Assembly (NCBI RefSeq): GCF_001029445.1 | Contig: NZ_LDOT01000001.1 | Coordinates: forward strand, 124,001 to 188,000 | Direction of reading: 5' to 3' | Length of the DNA: 64,000 nucleotides | DNA from: Photobacterium aquae | GTDB lineage: Bacteria; Pseudomonadota; Gammaproteobacteria; Enterobacterales; Vibrionaceae | Shown: positions 9,323 to 22,682 of the stretch, one piece after another | Position numbering within the stretch: the first letter of the stretch is position 1 | How the letters are laid out: every line of letters begins with the position of its first letter | The notes under the pieces: generated by a model | Databases searched by the model: none | The model's input: only the letters and a program-made list of their open reading frames with translations | Told to the model about the DNA's origin: nothing | Made by a program: the position numbers and the translations under genes

Positions 9323-10408
9323 TTATTTACTTATAATTTCATTCATCAAGCAATCAATTTGGATTACTACCTGCTCACTATATTTCTCCATTTTATTTAT
9401 AGCTACTACCATTTCAGCTATATTACCTAAATTAGCTTGAGCCAATGCATACCGACCAGCATCATGAACTCCCTTATGTGGTTCCTCAAGCAATGCATAA
9501 CTTCTGAAATGAGAATATAATCGGCCACTTCCTTGGTAGTACCACTGGCCTAACCGGCATTCTGTATGACTATTTACATTTTCGCCAAACAAGCCTTTTT
9601 GCAATAAACAATAAATATTATTTTTCCAAATTGCATGATCAAGTTTTACTGTATCAAGAAATGCTCTAGTCGCCGTCATATGAATTACTCGTTTCATATA
9701 CTCAGATTTGTCTACGACTTCATTGACTATAGAACCGATTTGAGAACTAGAAGCAGATACTTCCTCAGCACTAACTTGGTTTTCATCAATAGAGATTTTA
9801 ATCTCATTTACCTGTGCCAATACCTGAGTTACGAGTAAATCAATATTTTCGCTAGCTTTACTGGCTTTCCCGGCCAAATTTCTTACCTCATCGGCCACCA
9901 CTGCGAATCCCCGCCCGGTATCACCCGCTCGTGCAGCCTCAATTGCAGCATTAAGAGCCAACAAATTCGTTTGATCTGATATCTCTTTAATAGAAGAAAC
10001 GAGGGAAGATATAGAATTAGCAGTATCATCCAAGACTCTTACAGACTCAATATTTTGCAAAACTTGGGTACTGATTTTTAACGATCTGTCATCAAGACGA
10101 ACAAGTGCTTGATGTGTCTGTTTGAACATTTCTTCAAGTTGCTGTAAATCTTCATTCTCTTGCTCCATCAACTTAGCGCTTTCTTCCATGACTCCGCGCA
10201 CAGTTCGAAGCATCTTTCCCCCCTTTAGAGTACTGGACATTAACTCATGATGAAATGTGACGTTTTGCTGTTCAACACTAATTAGTGTCTGGGCATCATG
10301 AAGTTTATTTTCCAAGACAGCAACTTCAACGTGGTACTTCTGTTTAAGATCTGATAACTCTTGCTTTAGCAAAGCTAATTCATCTTTTTTTCGTTTAAAA
10401 CCAAACAT
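9323..10408 (-). CDS. Cytoplasmic chemoreceptor with C-terminal zinc-binding CZB domain
   Basis: A 361-residue soluble receptor. An N-terminal coiled coil (about 5-60) leads to the MCP hairpin (tip [21 protein letters not shown] near residue 140-165). It ends in a CZB domain (about 245-355) with the zinc-ligand motifs [17 protein letters not shown] and PHKGVHDAG, i.e. the His-Cys-His-His set of the family. CZB receptors sense zinc and, in studied cases, oxidants such as hypochlorous acid. There is no transmembrane segment. A second protein of this architecture is encoded at 28784. The start at 10408 (MFGFKRKK) is the only good ATG. Confidence 0.9.
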   Translation of the reverse strand: MFGFKRKKDELALLKQELSDLKQKYHVEVAVLENKLHDAQTLISVEQQNVTFHHELMSSTLKGGKMLRTVRGVMEESAKLMEQENEDLQQLEEMFKQTHQALVRLDDRSLKISTQVLQNIESVRVLDDTANSISSLVSSIKEISDQTNLLALNAAIEAARAGDTGRGFAVVADEVRNLAGKASKASENIDLLVTQVLAQVNEIKISIDENQVSAEEVSASSSQIGSIVNEVVDKSEYMKRVIHMTATRAFLDTVKLDHAIWKNNIYCLLQKGLFGENVNSHTECRLGQWYYQGSGRLYSHFRSYALLEEPHKGVHDAGRYALAQANLGNIAEMVVAINKMEKYSEQVVIQIDCLMNEIISK

Positions 10409-11108
10409 AGGAAGATAACTTGAATATTAAAAACACCATGAACTTATAGGTACGAATAAAGCATAAAATTCAACACCTATCACAAATCAACAACACTCGC
10501 CGTATCTATGTATCATTTAAGTTACGTACGGGTTTTGTGTTAATGTTGAAGTTAAATACAACAAAAAAACTTGACATTACACTCAACTTCAATATGTACC
10601 AAGTTCGCTAAATCCATCTATACCGATCCTCTAACCATTAATGCTTACTCGACTCTAGTGCCAAAACGCCCAAACTTGACCATTTTTTGACCTTGAAGAT
10701 GACAGTAACTTTCAATGCTTCAAGTCGAATTCACCACGCTTAATGAATACTGTTAGACACTATATTCACTTTATTACTTCACTGATAATAATAAATTAAA
10801 AATCAAGTTTTTTATAGTTCAAACTACCAATAAAAACATGATCATCAATCCAAAAATAACAATTTAACTTTCCCCCACAATTAAAGCACACATCTACCAG
10901 AATTATTTCCTCCCAAAACTTTATAAAAAAACATTATATATTTACCAACCACCAATATTATTTATAAGATCAGATTATTTTTATAAAAAAGAAAAATAAA
11001 GAGTATTTTTTAACCACAAAACACCACTACAGCTCACAAACAAACCACACGATATAATTTAATTTAAATTCCAATTTAATATTTAATTTTTCGAATGTAA
11101 GCTAATAT
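10409..11108. other. Long AT-rich upstream region of the chitinase gene
   Basis: About 700 bases of very AT-rich DNA lie between the divergent chemoreceptor and chitinase genes. I see no open reading frame with a ribosome site. It should contain both promoters; homopolymeric A/T runs suggest intrinsically curved or H-NS-type silenced DNA, but no specific site can be named. Confidence 0.5.
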
Positions 11109-11133
11109 AACCAAGTCAATAAACTTGGTTTTT
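11109..11133 (+). terminator. Terminator-like hairpin just before the riboswitch
   Basis: The stem AACCAAGT with ACTTGGTT (6-base loop) is followed by five T. It lies about 20 bases before the riboswitch aptamer, so it could stop upstream transcription or be part of an upstream RNA. The functional call is uncertain. Confidence 0.5.
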
Positions 11134-11149
11134 AACCTTCATTATTAAA

Positions 11150-11245
11150 ATCCATTTGGCAAATTATTCGAAAGAATAAGACGCAAAGCTTCCGGCCTGT
11201 CGACTGACTTTTTATGTCTATGGTAGCGGGGTTGCAAACCAACAA
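11150..11245 (+). ncRNA. Cyclic di-GMP-I (GEMM) riboswitch upstream of the chitinase
   Basis: The aptamer is recognised by its conserved parts in order: a P2 hairpin capped by a GAAA tetraloop (ATTCGAAAGAAT, 11165-11176), the core GACGCAAAGC (11180-11189), then CCGGCC, and the 3' tetraloop-receptor strand GGTAGCGGGGTTGC (11222-11235). Flanking TTGG and CCAA can close P1. GEMM-I riboswitches bind c-di-GMP and control biofilm, motility and chitin genes in Vibrionaceae (for example gbpA). It ends about 40 bases before the chitinase ATG. No strong terminator lies between, so the expression platform may act on translation. Confidence 0.9.
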
Positions 11246-11256
11246 GGTTGTTTTGA

Positions 11257-13923
<2,667 letters not shown>

Positions 13924-14050
13924 AAGCAGTGGCAACGATCATCATCTGCATACTCGATGATCGCTGTAACCGCGCAGAGATATTTTTACTATACAACGAT
14001 GCTGCATAAGCGAAATCGATTGTAGTTTAAAGACTCTCTTAATTCTAAAC

Positions 14051-14090
14051 AACGGCCCAAGATTATTAAAATCTTGGGCCGTTTCTATTA
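14051..14090 (+). terminator. Terminator after the chitinase gene
   Basis: A perfect 13-bp stem (AACGGCCCAAGAT with ATCTTGGGCCGTT, loop TATTAAA) is followed by a mixed T-rich tail (TTTCTATTAT). A second short hairpin, AAGGCCG/CGGCCTT at 14158-14180, lies between the convergent genes. Confidence 0.8.
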
Positions 14091-14188
14091 TAAACAAGAA
14101 CGACCAATAGATATCTCCCATACTCATCATTTCTCATTGTAATTATACTAAGTATGGAAGGCCGCTTATTAAACGGCCTTATATAATA

Positions 14189-14881
14189 TTATGGACGAGG
14201 TAAATTATGAATAACGGTAGCTTGGTAACAGTAGTTATCACCAGGCTCCCGATCAGACATCACGGATACGGTATGCTGGCCACCGTAGTAGACATCCTGA
14301 TTACATAGGAATTTTTCACCAGAGTTGGATTCCAAAAAGAAATTAACCTTATCCTCATACTTAAACAATCCATTATTCGATGTATAGTTTATGGTTTCAT
14401 GAGTATTTGGCGTAAGCGCTCGACTCTGGGCTTTTATTTCTCCTGTAGCAATGTTTTCCACATAGAGGGTTAGCGTTTCTCCTTCTGGCCTTCTTGTATC
14501 AGAATGGTAAATACCGAGATTTACAGCATGATATGGCTTCTGGACATGCTCAATACACTCGCCATACTTATATTCAAATACTCGATTGCTGCCGGAAATG
14601 ACATTATCAGCACAAACCTTCGCCTCTCCGTATTGGTCAATAAACCCTACGCTGTAACTGCTTCCTTTTTTAATGCCCAAATTTTTCAATAATGTAGAAG
14701 ATGCATCATGACTAACACGACTGTTAACAATCCATCCTAACTGTGAATCTGGAGCAAATTCACCTCTATTTTTAACAGCTGAATAAACAGGGGTTGAACT
14801 ATAATTCACAAAAACAATACTGTCAGCAAATGCACTTGTGGAAATCAAAGCAACCAATGGCAAAAGGGAACATTTTTTCAT
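14189..14881 (-). CDS. Exported protein of unknown function
   Basis: A 230-residue protein with a clear Sec signal peptide (MKKCSLLPLVALISTSAFA, cut before DS). I chose the ATG at 14881 because it starts the signal peptide; the frame is open 14 codons further. The mature part has four cysteines (KVCAD, GECIEH, FLCNQ, DNYCYQ) that could form two disulfides, and beta-strand-rich sequence such as LTLYVENIATGEIKAQS. No transmembrane segment follows the signal. I do not recognise the family. It is convergent with the chitinase and inside the repeat-bounded block, so a surface or periplasmic role is plausible. Confidence 0.72.
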   Translation of the reverse strand: MKKCSLLPLVALISTSAFADSIVFVNYSSTPVYSAVKNRGEFAPDSQLGWIVNSRVSHDASSTLLKNLGIKKGSSYSVGFIDQYGEAKVCADNVISGSNRVFEYKYGECIEHVQKPYHAVNLGIYHSDTRRPEGETLTLYVENIATGEIKAQSRALTPNTHETINYTSNNGLFKYEDKVNFFLESNSGEKFLCNQDVYYGGQHTVSVMSDREPGDNYCYQATVIHNLPRP

Positions 14882-15421
14882 TTGAAAATACCTATAAAGC
14901 ATAACATAGAAAACAGGTTGCATACATTATGATTAAAAGCATTTTTCTGACAGTAAATAAATGTAACTAAATGTTACACAGCAAAATAACTCACCAGAAA
15001 TATTCAATAAAAATAAATTTTTTCCCAAGAATATATTTCACCATATATGGCTCTTTATGGATACACTCCCAATCAATACAGTTAACATGAATATCGAAAA
15101 GAAAGTACCATATAAAAACAGGTTATAGATCTTCATCCAAAAACCATAAGTATTCAAAAATATGAATTTATTTTTATTGATCTAAACACCACCAATAAAA
15201 CCACATCAAAATATATTCAGTTCAAAATTTAACATAATATAAAACCCATTTATAGATTCCATTAAATTTTATTGCAATAATTCATGTACCTTTATACCAA
15301 TGGTAAGATTTATTTTTATCAGGTTTACGGCAGCCTCCTAATTTCCTAACTTCTCTCTATTATTAAATCTTTGATCTGATTCACTTAAATGTGTGATGAT
15401 ATCTGGTTATAATTCCATTAA
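14882..15421. other. AT-rich intergenic region
   Basis: This 540-base AT-rich spacer lies between divergent genes. I see no reading frame, RNA or terminator of note. It should hold the promoters of the exported protein gene and of the nuclease remnant. Confidence 0.5.
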
Positions 15422-16676
15422 ATGCATTTACAACAAATACATATGACTCATTCTGTGTCCGAAGCTGATGTATCAGCCAATTTCCTACAACTCCCCTATC
15501 TTCTACGTGACAAATATCAAAGCCTTCCCGGTTTCAACCTATTTAGCGTACTAAGAGGGAACAGCGACGAAGTCCGGCTCCACTCCCGCTTTATTGCCGA
15601 ACTGCTAAACCCGGCGGGTAGCCATAACATGGGGAACACTTTCTTGCGGCACTTTCTGAAAACACTGGGGATAGATAACTTTGATTGTCAGTGTGAGTGC
15701 TCCGTTGAGAAAGAATGGGGCAATATCGATATCCTTATCCGTAACCAGCACAACCAAGCCATTATTATCGAGAATAAAATTTACGCCGAAGATCAAGAGG
15801 AACAACTCTTTCGCTATTACCGTTCGATAAAAAGCCGCCAAGTCACAGACGACAATATTCACCTAATCTACTTGACTCTTGATGGAAAGGAACCAACGAC
15901 ACAGAGCTTGGGAAATATCCCAAAGTCATTCATCAATTCAGGGAATTACCAGTTACTCAGCTATGCCGGGCGGATGCAGGTATGGTTGAAGAACTGTCAA
16001 AAAGACGCAGTTAATTCTCCCGCTTTGCGTGAAAACATCGGCCAATATATAGAACTAATCCAGAATATTACCCATACAGGGCAAAATGAGCGCTACATGA
16101 GCGCTACATGAGCGAACTATAAGAATCGATCCCAAAAGAACTAACAACCAGCCCCCCTCTCTACTTGATGATATCTTGCAGGCTAAAAAAGTCTCCATGA
16201 CGAAACACTCCGCCTATTGACGAGGAAAATTGAAACCAAAGTGGCTGATAAAATATCAGCAAAAATTGAATCAAGCTCATCCTCTCATGAGAATACGGAG
16301 AGTTGTGTTGATCGTGGATATTTCGGCGTCTGGTTCTACCCAGACGAAAACGATAATCGCTATTGCGTTGGCGTAGAGACCTATCGCGGCTCTCTTTATC
16401 TGGGAGCCTCCTGCCTAAAGGATACGTATCCAGATCTTCATACGGCTATCTCCAGCTGGCTCGCTGAACACAAGACCAGATCTAGAACACGCAAGACAGA
16501 CAAAATACATGCCAAAATGGAAATATCACCATGATCCTATCATTCTCCTTGAATCCAGTGATCATGTTGTCAAACAATTACTAGATGATGGATATACGGA
16601 AAAACTAGCCAGTGATCTTACCGAAGATATTGCCCTGTATATCAATCGTCACTCCGGCAAACACTGGCCGTTTTAA
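15422..16676 (+). pseudogene. PD-(D/E)XK nuclease (PDDEXK_4-type), broken by stops and frameshifts
   Basis: The first piece (15422-16111) carries the N-terminal and catalytic region: DEVRLHSRFIAELLNPAGSH, then NIDILIRN and IIIENKIYAEDQEEQL, the D...E-X-K core. An 11-base tandem duplication (GAGCGCTACAT twice, 16088-16109) ends the frame. The C-terminal piece (16217-16534, FGVWFYPDENDNRYCVGVE) is in the same frame with stops between. A last piece in another frame (16509-16676, 55 residues, LLESSDHVVKQLLDDGY) resembles the family tail. Together they would make one protein of about 410 residues. Such nucleases occur in defence and mobile contexts. The final codons run into repeat copy 2. Confidence 0.72.
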
Positions 16677-16804
16677 AGCAAGCTCAACAGGCCGCTTCGC
16701 CCGCGCCTACAACTAATTGTCGCCGCCCCTCGTTGCTGGCAACAATGACAAGATAAAACACAAAAGGCCTGAGCAATTCAGGCCTTTTTATTGGTTGCTC
16801 TATC
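16650..16804 (+). repeat. Direct repeat, copy 2 (duplicate manA 3' end plus terminator)
   Basis: This 155-base segment matches 6366-6520 in the same orientation with five differences. It has no intact manA upstream; instead the nuclease remnant runs into it. It marks the right edge of the AT-rich block that begins after manA. Confidence 0.95.
16764..16789 (+). terminator. Duplicate copy of the manA terminator
   Basis: It is identical to the hairpin at 6480-6505 and now lies behind the nuclease remnant. Confidence 0.88.
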
Positions 16805-18067
16805 TACCCAATTCGCATTGAGCTTTGTTGCGTTCTTCTCTTGCCGTCACAATCCCCTCATACATCCATCTCATACCACACACTATTTGGTCATGCGTAG
16901 CCATGTATAAGCGCTTCCCTGCGCGCATGACTCCCTTTTCTTTCTACACGTCACGGTCATATTAACCGCAAAAAAATCCCGCCGAGTCCGTCTTAACCAA
17001 GCGGGAAAATGTACAGGTTTTTATGGTTACTTCTCTTTATTATCCATTTTAAAAAGGGCCTTCATCGTCCAGCCTCTTATTTTTTTTTAACGTAGCAACA
17101 CTCTCTCAGGCTGTCAGACAGCTTGCCAAAAATATTGATCGTTTTGAAATCAACATTCACCGCGCTCAATGCCGTTAAAATATTTTTATCTGGTGACTAT
17201 TTTCCTTCCAACACCGGAATAGACAATACCAATCTATCCTGATATAAAACTCAAGGATAAACTTTCTGCCCTGTTACGTTGACAGTGAAATAAGCCATAT
17301 TTGAAAATTGATATTTATAGCCACCAATTAAATAAGCACTTATCTACCTCTGAATATAAAATGAATATTGTAATAATAAATTAAATCCCAACTCTATGGA
17401 TAACAACAATTTTCCCTTTGTACTCATTTTTTCACCACGATGAGTAAACATGCTGAATGTCCGGCAGATTATACGCAAATAGAATGATATGAATGAGACG
17501 AAGATCATGCTTTCTTGCGTCAATTTCCCACTCAATTTTTAGATATGAGTCAAAAAATCAACACTTTTTGACTAATTATCTTTGCTATTGCTGCTTATTT
17601 TTCATCATAACAACATTCACAACCGCTTAGATATTTGGTTAATTATTCGGCAAACAGTTACCTCACCAACCACCAGTCAAAATCAAACATATGAAAACAA
17701 AGTAAAAAACAGAAAATAGCAAAATAACCATCCTGAGAAATGGCAATCTATCGCCTTTTCATGAAAAAAATTTCATACCATCATTAATTTCAATTATTCA
17801 ATCGAATAAAAAAATAACCGAATAACTCAACTCATTATTAAAAATATCAAAATTGAAGCAACGTGACTAACTTCAAGTAATCACACCTCATCATTAATTT
17901 AATTTGACTTACATTGATAATAATAAAATCATATTTCACGTTAGTCATATTTGTAACCTGTTACTAACTCATAATAACTTATCCGTTAAGGTATAAGTTA
18001 TCTTCCAATCCACGATAACATATGTTGATTTCGTGATAAGCCGTACCTTATTCGTGAGTAACATAAG
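16805..18067. other. 1.26-kb AT-rich region without a supported gene
   Basis: This stretch holds no convincing gene. A 63-codon frame at 17344-17535 (minus) lacks a ribosome site. The sequence is strongly AT-rich from 17100 on. The right end carries a long inverted repeat (17987-18050) in the leader of the chemoreceptor gene. It could be decayed DNA next to the integration edge. Confidence 0.5.
17987..18050 (+). repeat. Interrupted inverted repeat in the chemoreceptor leader
   Basis: TAAGGTATAAGTTATC (17987-18002) and GATAAGCCGTACCTTA (18035-18050) pair perfectly at the outer 7 and inner 5 bases around a 4-base internal loop. The element ends 17 bases before the ATG at 18068, so it could mask or expose the start in the mRNA, or be an operator. 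Confidence 0.6.
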
Positions 18068-19936
18068 ATGAAACTAAGTACAAAAATAACGATATCCTTC
18101 ACTTCATTTTTTATCATTTCATTTGCATTAATTACCAGTATCAATCTATCAAACTTTAGTGGGTCATCCATTGCTAATTATGACAGCAAGATGCAGTCTC
18201 AATCACATATGCTTTCGTCGGTCATAACACAATACACAGAACGTTATTTTGATATCTTAAGCACTGCCAGTATCAACGTTGACACAGCTGACAACAGCAG
18301 CATCCAGTCGGTGATGAAACAACTCTCTGATATCCAGAACAACTCATCCATATCCAATGTCTATATTGCGATGAAAAATGGTGGCGTGATAACCAAGAAT
18401 GGGTTTGATATAAATAAAAACGCAGCAGGAAAAGCATGGTTCGATGATGTCATCAATGGCGTGACTAAACGTTCATTTACCGAAGCATACCAAGATGAAT
18501 TCACCAAAAAATGGATTATCACATTCAGTATCCCGCTCTACGACGCACAGAACCACATCTATGCCGTGGCTGCGGCCGATCTTCGCTTGGACGAGTTCAA
18601 CTCCTTTGTACTCTCCAGCGTGGACAGCGACCAAATTGATGTCTACCTGACCCAAAGCGGCAGTGTTATCGCCAGCGGTGACAGCAGCATGCTCCACACT
18701 AATATCTACACCGATTACCCTGAATACCAAAATCAATCAGGAAGGATCAGTTACTCGGGCAAGCAAGGCGAAATCATCGCCTATATCACCAATGCCAGCC
18801 ATTTAGGCTTCAGCGTCGCCAACTATGAATATCTGGCCACCATCGAAAAAGAAAGCAACGACAACTTCACCATGGGGATCGGAATCCTGTGCGGGGCGAG
18901 CATTATCGCCATGTTCTTATGCCAGATATTTGTCAGAAAATATATTTATGCCCCGATTGGCGGCGAGCCCAATGAAATTAACCATCTCGTCAAGAACATT
19001 TCAAACGGGATCCTGACGGATATTCCACCGCTGCGCACCGAGGACATTGGCGTATACCGCTCAACCTTGATCATGGCGAACAACATCAAGGAAATCATCA
19101 GCAGCATCAACAACTGTTCAACAGAGTTATATGGCTCATCAAAACAGATTGCCGATTCGTCGACTGAGGCCGATCGCTCCTCCCACCACCAACTTGCAGA
19201 GTTGGAACATGTCGTGACGGCGATCAACGAAATGCTGGCCACTATCACCGAGGTGTCGCAACATGCCAACCTCACATCGAAATCGTCCAACGAGGCACAC
19301 CTTAGCGCGACAGATGGACTCAACCTGGTGGGGGAGATGAATGACAGTATTCAATTGCTCGTCAACAATCTCAACGACATACAAGCCGCAATCAATATCG
19401 TGCAGCAGGAAACCGAGAATGTGGGCGGGATCCTCGATGTGATCCGCGGGATAGCCGACCAAACCAACTTGCTGGCACTCAATGCCGCCATCGAAGCGGC
19501 TAGAGCCGGCGAGCACGGCCGCGGGTTTGCCGTGGTGGCAGACGAAGTACGATCACTCGCCACCAAAACCCAGCAGAGTACCGACGAAATACAAACGATG
19601 ATCCTAAGGCTTCAAGAACAAGTCCAACATTCCGTTCACCTGATGGAAAACAACACCCGAGGGGCTCAAGGGACATTATCCAAATCCGATGAAGCCGCCC
19701 AAACCCTTACGCTAATCGAACAAGAGATCCGCCAAATCCAAGACATGAACATTCAGATAGCCACCGCAACGGAGGAGCAATCTCATGTGACTCAGGAAAT
19801 CAACAAGAATGTCTATAACATCAATGATATATCCCAAGAGGCTGCGGCGGCGATCACCCAAAATAGAGTCCAGGCCGAGCACCTAGAATCACTGGCCATT
19901 GAATTGGGTAACTCCATTCTTAAATTCAAGATGTAA
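18068..19936 (+). CDS. Membrane chemoreceptor (MCP) with dCache periplasmic sensor
   Basis: A 622-residue transmembrane receptor. The first membrane segment (about 8-30) is followed by a periplasmic dCache domain (about 35-270), with [22 protein letters not shown] in the membrane-distal pocket and a second lobe ending before YLATIEKES. The second segment lies at about 273-295. After a short HAMP-like stretch comes the MCP hairpin (about 340-620) with tip [21 protein letters not shown]. dCache receptors bind amino acids, amines or carboxylates; the ligand here is not predictable by eye. No methyltransferase-tether pentapeptide is at the C-terminus (FKM). It stands alone behind a structured leader. 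Confidence 0.92.
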   Translation: MKLSTKITISFTSFFIISFALITSINLSNFSGSSIANYDSKMQSQSHMLSSVITQYTERYFDILSTASINVDTADNSSIQSVMKQLSDIQNNSSISNVYIAMKNGGVITKNGFDINKNAAGKAWFDDVINGVTKRSFTEAYQDEFTKKWIITFSIPLYDAQNHIYAVAAADLRLDEFNSFVLSSVDSDQIDVYLTQSGSVIASGDSSMLHTNIYTDYPEYQNQSGRISYSGKQGEIIAYITNASHLGFSVANYEYLATIEKESNDNFTMGIGILCGASIIAMFLCQIFVRKYIYAPIGGEPNEINHLVKNISNGILTDIPPLRTEDIGVYRSTLIMANNIKEIISSINNCSTELYGSSKQIADSSTEADRSSHHQLAELEHVVTAINEMLATITEVSQHANLTSKSSNEAHLSATDGLNLVGEMNDSIQLLVNNLNDIQAAINIVQQETENVGGILDVIRGIADQTNLLALNAAIEAARAGEHGRGFAVVADEVRSLATKTQQSTDEIQTMILRLQEQVQHSVHLMENNTRGAQGTLSKSDEAAQTLTLIEQEIRQIQDMNIQIATATEEQSHVTQEINKNVYNINDISQEAAAAITQNRVQAEHLESLAIELGNSILKFKM

Positions 19937-19947
19937 AGCAGTCCTAA

Positions 19948-19979
19948 CGAGCCCGCCATGACCAAGCATGGCGGGCTCG
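19948..19979 (+). terminator. Strong hairpin after the chemoreceptor gene
   Basis: A perfect 13-bp GC-rich stem (CGAGCCCGCCATG with CATGGCGGGCTCG, loop ACCAAG) lies 11 bases after the stop. No T run follows, so termination efficiency is uncertain. Confidence 0.6.
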
Positions 19980-20033
19980 CCGGGAATAACGGCACAATTG
20001 GCAACCACACGAGATAGACCATGAACATAGAGC

Positions 20034-20183
20034 ATGATTGAGTTTGATGACTTTTACGCCATAATCGCCAGTGAGGTGATTGAAATCGTAGAGGCGAGTG
20101 TGCGCTTCAACGGCGACATTATTCTTGGCTGGATGAAAGCAAACCAAGCCACCAGCACATATGGGATTGTGGCGGTTGATTAA
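20034..20183 (+). CDS. Possible 49-residue small protein
   Basis: The frame reads MIEFDDFYAIIASEVIEIVE and ends GIVAVD. It begins 54 bases after the terminator hairpin and has only a weak AGAG ribosome site. Composition looks protein-like (acidic, amphipathic helix) but I know no homologue. It could be a remnant or chance. Confidence 0.3.
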   Translation: MIEFDDFYAIIASEVIEIVEASVRFNGDIILGWMKANQATSTYGIVAVD

Positions 20184-20231
20184 TCCCATAACGCAGGATG
20201 TCTTACAAATGTAAAACATGAACTCTAAGAG

Positions 20232-22466
20232 TTAATCTTGAGGTTCAACAAGTTGGTAGAGCTTGTCAAACAAAGGCTCATAATGCGCATTCATTAAATC
20301 AGTCTTTTGGGATTGCACCGCCTGATCTGAAAAAGATGACGTATAAAGATAGCAGTCAGTAAAGAGCTTCTCGGCTAACGGGACGATAGCAGCCAAGACT
20401 TTTGTATTCGATGCCCGCTCTGCCTTGGAAATCAAGCTAGAGAGTGCCTGACCTATCCCGACAAAAAAAGACTCCACCGACTCCGACGCCTGTTCAACAT
20501 ACTTATCTCTGATTTCTGGTAGACGGGAGAGACTGTTGGCATGACATCCCAGCATTGTTGCCAATGCCGACTCATCCTCCTCGGCGACCTGAATCGCCAG
20601 CGGTAGGAGCGTTCGATAATCTAGTGCTTTATCCCATTGATGAAGCGCGGCAAAATCATCCACAGCTTGTCTGGCATAACGCCGTATCACGGCAAGGTTA
20701 AAATCCGTCCTTTGCTGGTTAAATTCATATTCCGACAGTAAATCATACATATCCAGCACATCATCAAGATACCCTGACGGCAGCATAGGATGAGCGATCA
20801 TCGCAGCCAGTTCGCAATATTGAAGATAGATAGTGTGGTTATCAACGATATGATGCAACTTGTTTAACTGAACGAGCAGCTGACGCTCATCAAATTGCTG
20901 GCAATATTCCTGCAATGAGAACAACAACGGCCTGTTTTTTTTCACGTACTGACGATGCTTTACCTTTCCTACACTTTCATTCATTTGATAAATAAACAAC
21001 TCGATATAACGACGGTGGCAAGCCCGAGATGCGGCCGTTATGCGCCGTGAAAAACTGAGATTGCCTATCTCTTCAAGCTGTTTGCTGAGTTGCTCCGCCT
21101 GCCGACTGACTTCTCCATCAGGATGTAGTGGTTGCCCACTGAATTGGTTAATAAACCCATGCCCTTCGTAGCAAAGTGTACTAATCTGCTCCTCACGCGC
21201 CGTTCTTTCTTTTAGGTAACGCTCAATAGACAACTGGGCCTTGCAATCTGCACCGATAATCAGTTTTTCGATTCGAATCGCCCTCATCCCACCAATCTCT
21301 GGTAACCTCGCACGACATTCGGACAATCGTTCTCTGATTTGCACCATGCTGCTTTCGTCGATACCAACCCGTCGTATTTTCCGTATTTCGCCAAGCGACC
21401 GACGGATTAACGTCAGATCTTTCACTTCGGACTTATACCGCCGATTGAATTCAGCTTGAAGCAATTCATTACGCACCTCTGCCAGATACGCCTTCGCTTG
21501 TTGCAGTTGGCACGCCGTCTCTACGCCATACGGAAGCCGCTGACAAGGATCCAAGATGAGATCATGCATACTCATCAGCCTGTTATGATAACTCGTCATG
21601 AGCGTACCTAGGTTATCGTCAACAACAAAGCTCGGATAGATAACGTCGAGATATAACTCACCCTCACTGTCACTTTTTTCCAGCGCAGATTCGGACAACT
21701 CAAAAGCATTGAACTGTGCCCCTTCACAAGTGATGGATTCCAGCGTCATCTCGTCATGATAATTAGCACCATAGAGTAAAAGATGAAATGTCGAACGATT
21801 CTCCTCTCTGCATTCCGGGCTAAACAGCCATACGAGGTTATAACCGAGCTTACGGTAGAATTTTTGCCGCTCAACGGCCGTCTCCGGATGTAACCACCAA
21901 CGGGTAAGTTCAAAAACCCAATGATTACCATCCCGATCTCGGCAATATATATCAGGCTGTCGACGAATATTGAGCGTATGCTCGGTACTAAAAATATAGC
22001 GTTCCGTCGCGACTGAATCCGGCTCGATTCTTGGGTCGAGGGCCAATATATTTGCAACCCGCTCTTTGTTCTGCATGTGCCATTCTCCCTCAGCACGAAA
22101 GATGCGGTTGTATAATCGGCATTGCTCACGGTTAGGATTGCAGAAAAAACATCCCTCGGCCTTCTGTTTGTTCTCTGGAGATTTAGTGTTGTGCCTAAAA
22201 TGCAAACACTGCCTTCTCCCCTGTCCTCCGGCAAGATATACCGCCCCCCGACACTGTGCACACCGGTAATGCTGGCTATTTTCGGCGATCTGACTGCGAA
22301 TGATCCCATTCGCCATATCCGAACCTCGATAAATATTTGCAATCAGGCGTTTAGCCGCAATAGGCCTCGCGTAATCACTGACCAGAATTTCCCAGCCCTC
22401 ATCAAAATCATTTATTCCCACAGCCACCACTCCGTGCTCGATACCAACAAAAATTTGGTGCCACAT
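20232..22466 (-). CDS. Large CoiA-like protein with zinc-finger and PD-(D/E)XK nuclease motifs
   Basis: A 744-residue cytoplasmic protein. Near residue 65-110 there is a cysteine-rich motif (YRCAQCRGA ... QCLHFRH ... GCFFC), then WHMQNKERV and a nuclease-like core RQPDIYCRDRDGNHWVFELTRWW (about 165-190), with D and E-x-T of the PD-(D/E)XK fold. CoiA-like proteins show this combination. The remaining 500 residues are helical with coiled-coil character and no motif I know. DNA cleavage in competence or defence is the likely role, but this is inference. The ATG at 22466 has GGAT directly before it, so the start is uncertain. The gene is divergent from a UDG-like gene. Confidence 0.65.
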   Translation of the reverse strand: MWHQIFVGIEHGVVAVGINDFDEGWEILVSDYARPIAAKRLIANIYRGSDMANGIIRSQIAENSQHYRCAQCRGAVYLAGGQGRRQCLHFRHNTKSPENKQKAEGCFFCNPNREQCRLYNRIFRAEGEWHMQNKERVANILALDPRIEPDSVATERYIFSTEHTLNIRRQPDIYCRDRDGNHWVFELTRWWLHPETAVERQKFYRKLGYNLVWLFSPECREENRSTFHLLLYGANYHDEMTLESITCEGAQFNAFELSESALEKSDSEGELYLDVIYPSFVVDDNLGTLMTSYHNRLMSMHDLILDPCQRLPYGVETACQLQQAKAYLAEVRNELLQAEFNRRYKSEVKDLTLIRRSLGEIRKIRRVGIDESSMVQIRERLSECRARLPEIGGMRAIRIEKLIIGADCKAQLSIERYLKERTAREEQISTLCYEGHGFINQFSGQPLHPDGEVSRQAEQLSKQLEEIGNLSFSRRITAASRACHRRYIELFIYQMNESVGKVKHRQYVKKNRPLLFSLQEYCQQFDERQLLVQLNKLHHIVDNHTIYLQYCELAAMIAHPMLPSGYLDDVLDMYDLLSEYEFNQQRTDFNLAVIRRYARQAVDDFAALHQWDKALDYRTLLPLAIQVAEEDESALATMLGCHANSLSRLPEIRDKYVEQASESVESFFVGIGQALSSLISKAERASNTKVLAAIVPLAEKLFTDCYLYTSSFSDQAVQSQKTDLMNAHYEPLFDKLYQLVEPQD

Positions 22467-22682
22467 ATCCTATGCAGCTTCATACTCATTATGCAACATA
22501 AGGTGTATTGTTTCGATTTATGTGGCCAGTCGTGATCTATTTTCCATCGATGAAAAAGCAGGGCACACGAACAACAACACATATCGCTTTTCCGATACTC
22601 ATTGCTGTAAAGTGTTACGACAACAGGCTGAAATCCGTACGTAATCACCGTATTTTCAAAATAACAAAGAGAAGAATATCAA

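Noticed and set aside
14158..14180. Terminator of the exported protein gene
   Set aside because: The hairpin AAGGCCG/CGGCCTT is short and has no T run on the minus strand; noted only with the neighbouring terminator.
17344..17535. 63-codon minus-strand frame
   Set aside because: No ribosome site or recognisable product in an AT-rich spacer.
20199..20215. Additional parS2 site (TTACAAATGTAAA)
   Set aside because: The two half-sites are separated by two bases, not one, so it does not fit the palindrome.
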